DNA of 64,000 bases from Rummeliibacillus sp963792445 (GTDB taxonomy: Bacteria; Bacillota; Bacilli; Bacillales_A; Planococcaceae). A program made the position numbers and the translations under genes. The notes under the pieces were generated by a model. The model searched no databases, was not told the DNA's origin, and saw nothing but the letters and a program-made list of their open reading frames with translations. Below are positions 16,118-24,482 of the stretch, piece after piece (the first letter of the stretch is position 1; each line of letters opens with the position of its first letter). Location: positions 310,001 through 374,000 of the forward strand of contig CAWBWO010000017.1 in NCBI GenBank assembly GCA_963792445.1. The letters are read 5' to 3'.

Positions 16118-16318
16118 TTAAGCTTTTTGAACGTTAGTAGCTTGAGGTCCACGATTACCTTGCTCAACATCAAACGTTACTTTTTGACCTTCTTCTAAAG
16201 ATTTGAAGCCGTCACTTTGGATGGCAGAGAAGTGTACGAATACATCGTCTCCATCTTCACGTTCGATAAAACCAAAACCTTTGTCTGCATTAAACCATTT
16301 AACTGTACCTTGTTCCAT
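16118..16318 (-). CDS. csp: Cold-shock protein (CspB/CspD type)
   Basis: 66-residue single-stranded nucleic-acid chaperone with the five-stranded OB fold. RNP1 KGFGFI (13-18) and RNP2 VFVHF (26-30) are intact, with surrounding aromatic residues; MEQGTVKWFNADKGFGFIER is almost the family consensus. ATG is preceded by AGGAGGCAACAAAA. A leader of more than 100 bases without a gene lies upstream, as usual for csp mRNAs whose 5' region folds in a temperature-dependent way (family knowledge). Which paralog it corresponds to cannot be told. Confidence 0.95.
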   Translation of the reverse strand: MEQGTVKWFNADKGFGFIEREDGDDVFVHFSAIQSDGFKSLEEGQKVTFDVEQGNRGPQATNVQKA

Positions 16319-16518
16319 TTTTGTTGCCTCCTAGTGCATTACCACACATTATATTACTATCCTTGCCATAGTATATCCAGATGAAAAGTTGATATTCATA
16401 CTATCTTTTACGCCGAACAAAAATAATTCTTCTTTATCATATCAGGAAGCGGAAAAAATTGCAATCTATTGGAATCGTAACTAAAATAGTAAAAGTCCCC
16501 AAAGAAAAAGAAGAACAA

Positions 16519-16918
16519 TCATGCAATACAAAATTCTCCACTATATTTGAGTTGCAGAAGTTCCGCATCTTTTTGTGGTATTTTATCTAAACACTCTGAC
16601 AGCAATTTATATACTTCATTCTTTATAATAATGTTCTCAGGTGTTGTCCACTCCAGTAAATCTTGGAGTTTAATTGATTTAACATACTTCTCTTTATACT
16701 TACGTTTTCTTAAGCTATCGTAATATTTGTTGATGGCTACTCTGTAAAGCCACGCATCGACATACTCTTCCTTAACGAGTATCTAGGTATTGGACAAATT
16801 AAAAAGCAGTTTCCTGAATGATGTCCTCTGCTTCCTCTTTGATAGCCTCCATTTTTATTAAAAGAAAATACACAGCCTTCAATTTTTTAATTATGTACAA
16901 TCCTAATTCTTCATCCAT
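16519..16918 (-). pseudogene. ECF-type RNA polymerase sigma factor, broken
   Basis: Minus-strand reading from ATG 16918 gives a sigma region 2 start (DEELGLYIIKKLKAVYFLL, then KEEAEDIIQETAF), meets a stop near 16808, and resumes in another frame as EEYVDAWLYRVAINKYYDSL, the region 2.4 signature, followed by RKRKYKEKYVKS and DKIPQKDAELLQLKYSGEF. The C-terminal helix-turn-helix of region 4 is missing; the frame stops at 16519. One frameshift or stop plus a C-terminal loss means a real pseudogene, unlike the single-indel genes elsewhere. No anti-sigma gene is next to it. Confidence 0.7.
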
Positions 16919-16929
16919 TACTACTCGTT

Positions 16930-16993
16930 TTGAGGATTACGAAGTACCTCATTATGATTTGGAAGGTGTTCAATTAGAAATTCTTGAATACTA
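16930..16993 (+). pseudogene. C-terminal scrap of an unidentified gene
   Basis: Plus-strand frame reading RFEDYEVPHYDLEGVQLEIL-EY and a stop at 16991-16993. No start. Acidic, protein-like, but not recognised. Confidence 0.25.
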
Positions 16994-17063
16994 ATTCAAT
17001 CCTCTCCCCCTACCAAGACTTTTAGATCTAAGTATAGGAGGTTTTTATATACAATAAAAAAGA

Positions 17064-17095
17064 AGCGAAACCTTCTCTTTGAGGTTCCCCTTCTC
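17064..17095. terminator. Hairpin, possible terminator
   Basis: GAAG..AACCT / AGGTT..CTTC interrupted stem followed by a T-rich stretch on the plus strand and preceded by an A-run. It lies just beyond the DUF2187 gene end and may serve it. Confidence 0.5.
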
Positions 17096-17139
17096 TTTTT
17101 GTATGTGAAATATATTAAACATTTTATGAACAATCGATA

Positions 17140-17322
17140 TTACAATTTTACTTTGTAATGTTTATGGTTGACAACCGTTCTATTATTAGGGAGGTTCAAT
17201 TTAGCCATGTCACTCTCCCCTACTTCTACCATAACCGAATTAGTATAAGTCTTTACAACAATTCCTTCATAAAAATCTCTTTCTCTTTCAAAAAAAATCT
17301 CATTTCCAATTTGTGCAGTCAT
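17140..17322 (-). CDS. DUF2187 family protein (YkvS/YodN-like)
   Basis: 60 residues, a small KOW/SH3-like barrel: IGNEIFFERERDFYEGIVVK, a central SVMVEV strand and the family C-terminal motif TVVNHKHYKVKL. Function unknown; common in Bacillales. ATG follows AGGAGTTTGTTAGA. A clear promoter lies at 17402-17430 and an SOS-like site between promoter and gene. Confidence 0.8.
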   Translation of the reverse strand: MTAQIGNEIFFERERDFYEGIVVKTYTNSVMVEVGESDMAKLNLPNNRTVVNHKHYKVKL

Positions 17323-17367
17323 TCTAACAAACTCCTATTCTATCCCGTTTCTGTTTACTAAAATAAA

Positions 17368-17381
17368 CGACCGTTTGTTCG
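17368..17381 (-). promoter_or_regulatory. LexA-like half-palindrome upstream of DUF2187 gene
   Basis: Minus strand CGAAC-AAAC-GGTCG, one base away from the Bacillus SOS box CGAAC-N4-GTTCG, located some 20-35 bases downstream of the -10. Weak on its own. Confidence 0.3.
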
Positions 17382-17401
17382 CACTTTCACTTGAGTAGTT
17401 T

Positions 17402-17430
17402 ATTCTACACTAAGTTGGTCGCTTATTCAA
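17402..17430 (-). promoter_or_regulatory. SigA-type promoter for DUF2187 gene
   Basis: TTGAAT (17425-17430), 17-base spacer, TAGAAT (17402-17407) on the minus strand. Confidence 0.55.
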
Positions 17431-17471
17431 GTTATGCTAAAATAATACCCTTTCCATTTAGTTAGCAAACA

Positions 17472-17600
17472 TCATGATTTCTCTCCTATCTCGCTTTGTA
17501 GGATTTCATCAATAATCCATCTATTTTTCAAAATCTTCCGAACGATTTTAGGCTTATAATTAAATATTTCTGCAAATAACTCTATAGTTAGAAGAATTAT
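17472..17600 (-). pseudogene. Short unidentified coding remnant
   Basis: Minus-strand frame reading TIELFAEIFNYKPKIVRKIL, then KNRWIIDEILQSEIGEKS and a stop at 17472. Helical and lysine-rich, without a visible start codon. Not recognised; the spacer from 17431 to 17760 holds nothing else supportable. Confidence 0.25.
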
Positions 17601-17760
17601 CCTTTTATAATAATAGTTTCATCTTTTGATACTTGTGAAGATGTCACTTTTTCGGTATCTGCATGAGAAGAAGCTAAATATATAAGATATTATCAGGTTT
17701 AGTAGATTTCAAAAAAGGGTAAATATAGAGTGAATCTATAGAATTGGGGCCAGTGAAAGA

Positions 17761-18033
17761 ATGGATAAATTGCAAGGCTATCAAGAATTAGCAGATTTAG
17801 TTTATATAGAACACAATGTTAAGAGGGATATGACCGTTTACTATAATCAATATTCATTACATATAGATGATTTCTTAAGATGTGTGATTAATTTAGACCG
17901 TGGGCAAGCTATGATACAACTAGTTCATAAAATTCCCGAACAAGATGGGCTAACAGAATTCTTTCTTAGTGGAATGATGTATCGTATATTAAAAGAAACG
18001 ACGAATAGGGGAAAAGAAGATAATGATATCTAG
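17761..18033 (+). CDS. Hypothetical 90-residue protein
   Basis: Not recognised. ATG at 17761 follows a weak GGGG/GTGAAAG ribosome site. The sequence is amphipathic and acidic (MDKLQGYQELADLVYIEHNV ... IDDFLRCVINLDRGQAMIQL), with no membrane segment or signal peptide. A good terminator follows 14 bases after the stop, which supports a real transcript. Stands alone between the accessory patch and the tRNA gene. Confidence 0.55.
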   Translation: MDKLQGYQELADLVYIEHNVKRDMTVYYNQYSLHIDDFLRCVINLDRGQAMIQLVHKIPEQDGLTEFFLSGMMYRILKETTNRGKEDNDI

Positions 18034-18046
18034 CTAAATACAGAAT

Positions 18047-18071
18047 AAACCAATCATAAAATGATTGGTTT
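18047..18071 (+). terminator. Rho-independent terminator
   Basis: AAACCAATCAT / ATGATTGGTTT, 11-bp perfect stem with AAA loop, then TTATTT, just after the hypothetical gene ending at 18033. Confidence 0.8.
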
Positions 18072-18163
18072 TTATTTATCTTTAAGATGAAATCGTCTAG
18101 CTACGTAGAGCATACGTCTTCTAAGCAAGAGGTGGTGCAAAAATAGGGTTTTTTCTTTCCAGA

Positions 18164-18194
18164 ACTCCCTGACCGACTCCCTGACCGACTCCCT
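18164..18194. repeat. Short tandem repeat, 12-bp unit
   Basis: ACTCCCTGACCG occurs twice in tandem and then as the partial unit ACTCCCT. Intergenic, between two terminators. Confidence 0.85.
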
Positions 18195-18205
18195 AAAAAC
18201 AGAAA

Positions 18206-18226
18206 AACCCTTGCAGCGCAAGGGTT
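18206..18226 (-). terminator. Terminator of the tRNA-Arg gene
   Basis: AACCCTTGC / GCAAGGGTT with three-base loop, followed by TTTTTC on the minus strand, 18 bases past the tRNA. Confidence 0.8.
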
Positions 18227-18243
18227 CTAAAGCTAAATATGTA

Positions 18244-18317
18244 TGTCCCAGGAGGGATTCGAACCCCCGACCGTACGCTTAGAAGGCGTATGCTCTATCC
18301 AGCTGAGCTACTGAGAC
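18244..18317 (-). tRNA. tRNA-Arg (anticodon UCU)
   Basis: Cloverleaf on the minus strand: acceptor GTCTCAG pairing with CTGGGAC, D-arm AGCTCAGCTGGATAGAGC, anticodon loop CTTCTAA (anticodon TCT at 18281-18283), T-arm GGGGGTTCGAATCCCTC. 74 nt with discriminator A and no encoded CCA. Reads AGA codons. Confidence 0.97.
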
Positions 18318-18393
18318 AGGTTGCCTGCCTGATGTATTATCAGGAGGACAATATTTATTATAGCAACTTATATGGAAATGTCAACACATTTTA

Positions 18394-18895
18394 TTAAAAT
18401 AATAAAGTTTTTTCTTCAATTACATTTTTTTCTTCTGTATAGAATATAATATGCCATCCGTGATCTATATTTTCAATGATTGCATAACTTTTTTCTTTTC
18501 TTCCTCTAGGAAGTAATAGGCTTCCTGGATTCACATATAAGATTCTCGTCAACTAGCTCGACACCAAGAACATGTGAATGGCCAAATAAAACGATATCTG
18601 CTTGCACTTCTCTCGCCCGATAGGATAGTGCCATTAAACTAGATTTTACATTAAAAAGATGACCATGTGTCATGAATATTTTGTAACCACTGATTTCTTC
18701 TATTACTTCAGTTGGAAATTCAACATCATGATCACAATTTCCTCTTACTTTATAAACACCTTGGAGTTCGGGGCTTTGAAATGGTAGTTCACTATCTCCG
18801 CAATGAAATACAGCATCTACATTAGGATTTTGTGCAATGACCTTTGTAATAACTGCTGCATCACTATGCGTGTCGCTCATTACAAGAATTTTCAT
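18394..18895 (-). CDS. ysnB: YsnB/YfcE-type metallophosphoesterase (frameshifted)
   Basis: Calcineurin-like dinuclear-metal phosphodiesterase. Motifs: MKILVMSDTHSD, HCGDSE, VRGNCD, MTHGH and FGHSHV supply the metal ligands. The ATG at 18895 (MKILVM) follows GGAGGG; an upstream in-frame ATG overlaps the rdgB end. The frame stops at 18506 after ICESRKPITS, but the expected VNPGSLLLPRG motif and a further 40 residues to a TAA at 18394 read in the next frame, so one extra base lies near 18540. The restored protein is about 166 residues, as expected. Follows rdgB as in B. subtilis. Confidence 0.88.
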
Positions 18896-18906
18896 GATAT
18901 TCCCTC

Positions 18907-19500
18907 CTATTTCAGCCAAGATGGTAATTGTTCTGCTAATAGGCGAATGGCATTTCCTCTATGTGAAATCGCGCCTTTTTCTTCTGGGGCCATTTCTGCC
19001 ATTGTACATTTTTTTGATGGTACGTAGAAGATTGGATCGTATCCAAATCCGTTATCTCCGTGTTTTTCAGTTAGAATGATGCCTTCACAAGTACCAAAAA
19101 CGGTTTCTGTTTTATGTAATGGACTTGAAACAGCTAAGCAACAACAAAATCTTGCTGTACGTTTTTCTTCAGGAACACCTTCTAGATTTTTTAGCACTTT
19201 CATAATATTCGCTTCATCGTCGTGATCTCCTGCATATCTTGCAGAATATACGCCTGGTTCGCCATTTAAGGCATCTATTTCAAGTCCGCTATCATCGGCA
19301 ATGACAATTGTATTTAATCGTTTTGCAACGGCTTCTGCCTTTAATATGGCGTTTTCTTCAAATGTAGTACCTGTTTCTTCAATATCCATATCTGGAGCTA
19401 CATCAAACAATGTAAGAACTTCATATCCAAGTGGTGCGAAAATTGCTTCGAAATCTTTTGCTTTCCCTTTGTTCTTGGTTGCAATGACTATTTGTTTCAT
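18907..19500 (-). CDS. rdgB: XTP/dITP diphosphatase (RdgB/HAM1, YsnA)
   Basis: 197 residues, full length. Hydrolyses non-canonical purine NTPs (XTP, dITP) to monophosphate and pyrophosphate, keeping them out of DNA and RNA. Conserved IATKNKGKAKDFEAIF, IADDSGLEIDALNGEPGVYSARYAG, and the C-terminal GFGYDPIFYVP and SHRGNAIRL substrate-binding segments. ATG follows AGGAGGGTTC. The C-terminus overlaps the ysnB ribosome site. racE lies upstream behind a terminator. Confidence 0.95.
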   Translation of the reverse strand: MKQIVIATKNKGKAKDFEAIFAPLGYEVLTLFDVAPDMDIEETGTTFEENAILKAEAVAKRLNTIVIADDSGLEIDALNGEPGVYSARYAGDHDDEANIMKVLKNLEGVPEEKRTARFCCCLAVSSPLHKTETVFGTCEGIILTEKHGDNGFGYDPIFYVPSKKCTMAEMAPEEKGAISHRGNAIRLLAEQLPSWLK

Positions 19501-19553
19501 TTTTTGAACCCTCCTATTTCTTAGTCCATATTACCATTTTAGCCAAAATAAAA

Positions 19554-19581
19554 CCCGAAAAGTTATCTCTAACTTCTCGGG
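19554..19581 (-). terminator. Terminator between racE and rdgB
   Basis: CCCGAAAAGTT / AACTTCTCGGG stem with one mismatch, loop ATCTCT, followed on the minus strand by TTTTATTTTGG. Confidence 0.75.
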
Positions 19582-19588
19582 CTTATCA

Positions 19589-20383
19589 CTATAGTTTTAT
19601 TCGTTTAACATTAACTTCATCTAAAGGTAACCAATTACTTGCGATTGATTGAAAAATAGGCACTGAACCTGTTGTATAAAAAAGGTACTCAGGGGATTTC
19701 TTAATAGTTCTCTCGATTTGTTGGAACTGTAAAATTTCCTTCACTTGCTTAGCTGTTTCCTCTGCAGAAGAGACAACATGGACTTGATCGCCCACAACTT
19801 CTTCAATTAATCCTTGAATAATTGGATAATGTGTACATCCTAAAATCATAGTGTCAAACTTCGAATCTTTTAATGGTGCTAACGTTTCTTCTACTAAGTT
19901 TTTAGCAAATTCACCAACGTATTCGCCACTTTCAACAAGCGGTACTAATCTAGGGCATGCTAATGCTGTTACATTACTAGAAGAGCATAATGAATATAAT
20001 GCATTTTCATATGCACCACTTTTGACTGTTCCTTGTGTTGCGATTACTGCAATATTATGTGTTTTTGTTGCTTTAATAGCTGCTTGTGCCCCTGCGTTGA
20101 TCACACCTACAACAGGGAACTTGCAATGCTTTTGTAAGCCTTCTAAAGCAACTGCAGTGATGGTATTACAAGCAATTACAAGCATTTTAATATTCATCTT
20201 TGCAAGTTGATCGACTATTTGCCAAGTAAATTGAATGACCTGTTCCTTTGAACGAGGGCCATAAGGGCAACGAGCAGTGTCGCCTAAATATGTTATCGAT
20301 TCATTTGGTAAATAGCGAAGCATTTCCTTCACAACGGTTAGCCCACCGACTCCTGAATCAATTACTCCAATGGGAGCATTCAC
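19589..20383 (-). CDS. racE: Glutamate racemase
   Basis: 264 residues. Interconverts L- and D-glutamate for peptidoglycan. N-terminal PIGVIDSGVGGLTVVKEML, first catalytic Cys in VIACNTITA, second in MILGCTHYP, both intact. The ATG lies one base after the marR stop, so the pair is coupled. The order racE, marR, gerE, ysmA follows the B. subtilis region. Confidence 0.95.
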   Translation of the reverse strand: MNAPIGVIDSGVGGLTVVKEMLRYLPNESITYLGDTARCPYGPRSKEQVIQFTWQIVDQLAKMNIKMLVIACNTITAVALEGLQKHCKFPVVGVINAGAQAAIKATKTHNIAVIATQGTVKSGAYENALYSLCSSSNVTALACPRLVPLVESGEYVGEFAKNLVEETLAPLKDSKFDTMILGCTHYPIIQGLIEEVVGDQVHVVSSAEETAKQVKEILQFQQIERTIKKSPEYLFYTTGSVPIFQSIASNWLPLDEVNVKRIKL

Positions 20384-20384
20384 T

Positions 20385-20855
20385 TTAACCGCCTCTATCC
20401 TGGTTCATTTCTTTGTATAGTTTGCTTAGTAATATTGAAAGAGATTGAACTTCCTCGCCATCGAAATCTTTTACGATATCTGTCAAATAACTTTGACGTT
20501 GTTCAATTACTTCTTCAATAATTCGTTCTCCTTCTTTAAGCAAATGGATACGAACGACACGACGATCTTGATTATCTCGAATACGTTGTACCAGTTCGTT
20601 TCTTTCCATACGATCAACTAAATCCGTTGTCGTACTGAACGCTAGATACATTTTATTCGAAAGATCACCAATTGTCATGTCTCCGAGCTCATGCAGCCAT
20701 TGTAGAGCGATGAACTGTGGTGGTGTAATTGTATAGTTACTTAGAATTTCTCGACCTTTTTGCTTTATAAGTGCAGCAATATGTCTTAGTTCTTTTTCTA
20801 GTAATGCTATTTGTTCTATATCATGAGTTATATGATGTTGCTCTTGGTTTGACAT
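20385..20855 (-). CDS. ysmB: MarR family transcriptional regulator (YsmB-like)
   Basis: 156 residues from ATG 20855, 11 bases after GAGGAG; the GTG at 20867 overlaps that site and is less likely. Winged helix: LHELGDMTIGDLSNKMYLAF, recognition region STTTDLVDRMERNELVQRIRD, wing NQDRRVVRIHLLKEG. Local context equals the B. subtilis ysmB position, between racE and gerE. Target unknown. Confidence 0.88.
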   Translation of the reverse strand: MSNQEQHHITHDIEQIALLEKELRHIAALIKQKGREILSNYTITPPQFIALQWLHELGDMTIGDLSNKMYLAFSTTTDLVDRMERNELVQRIRDNQDRRVVRIHLLKEGERIIEEVIEQRQSYLTDIVKDFDGEEVQSLSILLSKLYKEMNQDRGG

Positions 20856-20929
20856 GTAGCTTTCCACTCCTCAAAAGGATTAACTATTCCTATTGTGAAG
20901 TGTTTCATTAAAAATGGCAAGTATACTTT

Positions 20930-21148
20930 TTACTCTAAAGTAAACTCCCCTAATCGGATTAATTCGAGCATTGCTTGTGCACGACTAGATACGCCCAATT
21001 TCTGTATAGTATTGGAAATGTGATTTCGAACAGTTTTTTCACTTATACCTAGCTCCTTAGCAATTTCCTTTGTCGTATAATCCTTCATTAATAAAAGAAA
21101 TATTTCGTGTTCTCTTTTCGTTAAAATTGAATGATGAAAACGACTCAT
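20930..21148 (-). CDS. gerE: Spore germination/coat regulator GerE
   Basis: 72 residues, almost entirely a LuxR-type helix-turn-helix: LTKREHEIFLLLMKDYTTKEIA, KELGISEKTVRNHISNTIQKLGV. Acts in the mother cell at the last stage of sporulation, modulating SigK-dependent coat genes. ATG behind GGAGGGGCGC. Length and flanking genes (ysmA and ysmB-racE) match B. subtilis. Confidence 0.95.
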   Translation of the reverse strand: MSRFHHSILTKREHEIFLLLMKDYTTKEIAKELGISEKTVRNHISNTIQKLGVSSRAQAMLELIRLGEFTLE

Positions 21149-21255
21149 TTACGTGCGCCCCTCCAATCCCCTCACACTGTAAAGTATGTTAAGAAAGGGT
21201 TTGCGGTGACGGCATTTGCCCGATGAATTTTCGGGAAGTATTATTATTTAATTAT

Positions 21256-21699
21256 TTATATTGGTACTTGAGCTAGTTGTTCCTCTTTCCATGGTATTGA
21301 TTTCCCTGTTTTCGGGTTAACTTGAACTAGATTACCTCTGCCCGTGAAGCAAATTTCATCTTTTTGATTTAATGCTAAATAATGCATATCAACTGAAGAT
21401 TTACCAATCGTAGCAATTTTCACAAATACCCTTAATTCTTCTTCAAGATATACAGGCTTCACATAATCACATTGCATATCGGCAACAACAGCCATAGATT
21501 GTGCACCTTCGCCGAACCAATTTTCCATCAATCCTAAATGCTTCATATACTCTATTCTTGCTTGTTCAAAATAAATAAAGGGTACGGTGTTATTCATATG
21601 ACCATTCATATCTGTTTCTGAAAATCGCATTTTAATTGGAACGTAGAAAGAAAATTCTTGCTTCCATTTTTCAAAATTGTCTATATATGTTTTTTGCAT
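21256..21699 (-). CDS. ysmA: Acyl-CoA thioesterase, 4-hydroxybenzoyl-CoA thioesterase fold (YsmA)
   Basis: 147 residues. Single hotdog domain: FYVPIKMRFSETDMNGHMNNTVPFIYFEQARIEYM holds the catalytic Asp context and the HMNN motif. ATG chosen at 21699, behind AGGGGGAAAAG; the frame opens 33 bases earlier without such a site. Hydrolyses acyl-CoA, exact chain length unknown. Upstream neighbour of gerE as in B. subtilis. Confidence 0.85.
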   Translation of the reverse strand: MQKTYIDNFEKWKQEFSFYVPIKMRFSETDMNGHMNNTVPFIYFEQARIEYMKHLGLMENWFGEGAQSMAVVADMQCDYVKPVYLEEELRVFVKIATIGKSSVDMHYLALNQKDEICFTGRGNLVQVNPKTGKSIPWKEEQLAQVPI

Positions 21700-21849
21700 C
21701 CGCTTTTCCCCCTTGATAATAAAATGAATCATTATTCATTTTATTATAACAGAAATTGGATTGCCATCAAATTGCAATAACACATGAAATTCTCAAATTA
21801 GAAATCATCTGTTCTATAGTATATTCAAATTCTTTAAAAAACGTAAAAA

Positions 21850-21875
21850 ACTCCGTACTAAAATAGTACGGAGTT
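21850..21875 (-). terminator. Terminator of the sdhCAB operon
   Basis: ACTCCGTACTA / TAGTACGGAGT perfect stem, AAA loop, T-run on the minus strand, 18 bases after the sdhB stop. Confidence 0.9.
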
Positions 21876-21892
21876 TTGAAACTTCTAGTTTA

Positions 21893-22666
21893 CTAGTCAA
21901 CCATGTGGTCAGAACCAAAGAAGTTTTTGAACATTTGAACTGTAGCAGCACGGTTTAATGCAGCGATAGAAGTTGTCAAAGGAATACCTTTTGGACAAGC
22001 AGCTACACAGTTTTGTGCGTTACCACAGCCTTCTAGACCGCCTGCGCCCATAATAGCTGCAAGACGTTCATCTTTGTTCATAGCACCAGTTGGGTGTGAG
22101 TTAAATAAACGAACTTGAGATAATGGAGCTGGTCCGATGAAGTCTGAGTGACTGTTTACATTCGGACAAGATTCTAAACATACACCACAAGTCATACATT
22201 TAGATAACTCATAAGCCCATTCACGTTTACGTTCTGGCATACGTGGACCTTCACCTAAATCGTAAGAACCATCGATTGGAACCCATGCTTTAACTTTTTT
22301 CAATGAGTCAAACATGCGGCTACGGTCGATTTGTAAGTCACGAATAACAGGGAAAGTACTCATTGGTTGTAATTTCAATGGTTGTGTCAATTGGTCAATT
22401 AATGCTGAACATGATTGACGAGGACGACCATTGATTACCATTGAACATGCACCACAAACTTCTTCTAAACAGTTCATGTCCCATGCAACTGGTGAAGTTT
22501 TTTTACCATCAACAGTTACGGGGTTTTCACGAATTCCCATTAATACAGAGATGACGTTCATATTTGGACGATACGGAACTTTGAATTTTTCCCAATAAGG
22601 GTTAGAGTTAGCATCATCTTGACGTTGAATTTCAACTTCAACATATTTTTGCGCTTCGTTTCCCAT
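21893..22666 (-). CDS. sdhB: Succinate dehydrogenase iron-sulfur subunit
   Basis: 257 residues. Electron-transfer subunit carrying 2Fe-2S, 4Fe-4S and 3Fe-4S centres between SdhA flavin and menaquinone. Cysteine clusters: CLEEVCGACSMVING with the next Cys in RQSCSALI, then CMTCGVCLESCP, and CGNAQNCVAACPKGIPL. ATG two bases after the sdhA stop region, with GGAGC upstream. Third gene of sdhCAB. Confidence 0.96.
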   Translation of the reverse strand: MGNEAQKYVEVEIQRQDDANSNPYWEKFKVPYRPNMNVISVLMGIRENPVTVDGKKTSPVAWDMNCLEEVCGACSMVINGRPRQSCSALIDQLTQPLKLQPMSTFPVIRDLQIDRSRMFDSLKKVKAWVPIDGSYDLGEGPRMPERKREWAYELSKCMTCGVCLESCPNVNSHSDFIGPAPLSQVRLFNSHPTGAMNKDERLAAIMGAGGLEGCGNAQNCVAACPKGIPLTTSIAALNRAATVQMFKNFFGSDHMVD

Positions 22667-22668
22667 GA

Positions 22669-24421
22669 TTAGTGAGCTCCTTTCGTATAGTCACGTTTAC
22701 GAGGTTTGATAAGAGAAATATCAACTTCTTCGTAGCTGATTTTTGGATCAAATGAAGGTGTAAATTCAGCAATTGTAGTTTTAAGGAATTTTTCATCGTT
22801 ACGTTCTGGGAAGTCAGGTTTGAAGTGAGCTCCACGAGATTCATCACGAAGTAAAGCACCTTTTGTAATAACATTTGCTAAAGCAAGCATGTTTTTCAAT
22901 TGACGAGTGAATTGAACACCTTGGTTTGACCATTTAGATGTATCGTTAATATTCACATGGTTCCAACGTTCTTTTAATTCTTGTAATTTTACAAGAGTTT
23001 CTTCTAATTGTATCGTTGTAACGAACAACAGTAACGTTTTTAGTCATAATTTCACCAAGTTCTTTGTGAAGTAAGTATGCATTTTCGTTACCATCTAATT
23101 TTAATACTTCATCCCATTTAGCTTGTTCGTCTTTAACAGCATTATCGTAAATTGATGATGGAAGATCTTCAACGTGTTTATCAAGTCCTTGGATGTAATG
23201 TACAGCATTAGGACCTGCTACGCTACCGCCGTAGATAGCTGAAAGTAATGAGTTTGCACCAAGACGGTTACCACCGTGTTGAGAGTAATCACATTCACCA
23301 GCAGCGAATAAGCCAGGAATTGAAGTTTGTTGATCGAAGTCAACCCATAGACCACCCATTGAATAGTGAACTGCTGGGAAGATTTTCATTGGTACTTTGT
23401 GTGGGTCATCACCTACGAATTTTTGATAAATTTCGATGATACCACCAAGTTTAACGTCTAGTTCATGAGGATCTTTGTGAGAAAGATCTAGATAAACAAC
23501 GTTTTCACCATTAATACCAAGTTTTTGATTAATACATACGTCGAAGATTTCACGTGTTGCGATATCACGTGGTACTAAGTTACCGTATGCAGGATATTTT
23601 TCTTCTAAGAAGTACCAAGGTTTACCGTCTTTGTATGTCCAAATACGGCCACCTTCACCACGAGCAGATTCTGACATTAAACGTAATTTGTCATCGCCAG
23701 GAATTGCTGTTGGGTGAATTTGAATCATTTCACCGTTTGCATATTTAGCACCTTGTTGGTAAACGATAGATGCTGCAGAACCAGTATTAATCATTGAGTT
23801 AGTAGATTTACCGAAGATGATACCAGGACCACCACTAGCCATAATTACAGCGTCAGCACGGAATGCTCTGATTTCGTGTGTAGTTAGGTCTTGAGCTTTA
23901 ATACCTTTACATACGCCTTCATCATCAAGGATTACGCCAAGGAATTCCCAACCTTCGAATTTTGTAACTAATCCTTCAACTTCCCATTTACGAACTTGTT
24001 CGTCAACTGCATAAAGAAGTTGTTGACCAGTAGTCGCACCAGCAAATGCTGTACGGTGGTATTGTGTTCCACCGAAACGACGGAAATCTAACAAACCTTC
24101 TGGTGTACGGTTAAACATAACACCCATACGGTCAAACATATGAATAATAGATGGTGCTGCATCGCACATTGCTTTAACTGGTGGTTGGTTCGCTAAGAAG
24201 TCACCACCATAAACTGTATCATCAAAGTGGATCCATGTAGAATCCCCTTCACCTTTTGTATTAACGGCACCGTTAATTCCGCCTTGCGCACATACAGAGT
24301 GTGAGCGTTTTACCGGAACTAATGAGAATAATTCAACCTCTGTGCCCATTTCAGCAGCTTTCATAGTAGACATTAAGCCAGCTAGACCGCCACCAACGAC
24401 TATCAATTTGCTTTTAGCCAT
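22669..24421 (-). CDS. sdhA: Succinate dehydrogenase flavoprotein subunit (frameshifted)
   Basis: Oxidises succinate to fumarate with covalently bound FAD. N-terminal LIVVGGGLAGLMSTMKAAEMG, FAD-linking region RSHSVCAQGGINGA, active-site HPTAIPG, SESARGEGGRIW and GLFAAGECDYSQHGGNRLGANS. The frame is lost near 23008: VVRYNDT should continue directly as LEETLVKLQELKERWNHV, found in another frame down to 22669. Removing one A restores about 583 residues, the Bacillus length. As the enzyme is central, a sequencing error is likelier than real loss. Confidence 0.93.
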
Positions 24422-24482
24422 GTTTTTTTCTCACTCCTCGTTCAAATAGTAATCAAGCGCTTACAACTCTAAAGCATTTCGA

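Noticed and set aside
18164..18194. CRISPR or iteron array
   Set aside because: Unit is 12 bp without spacers and has no neighbouring replication or cas gene.
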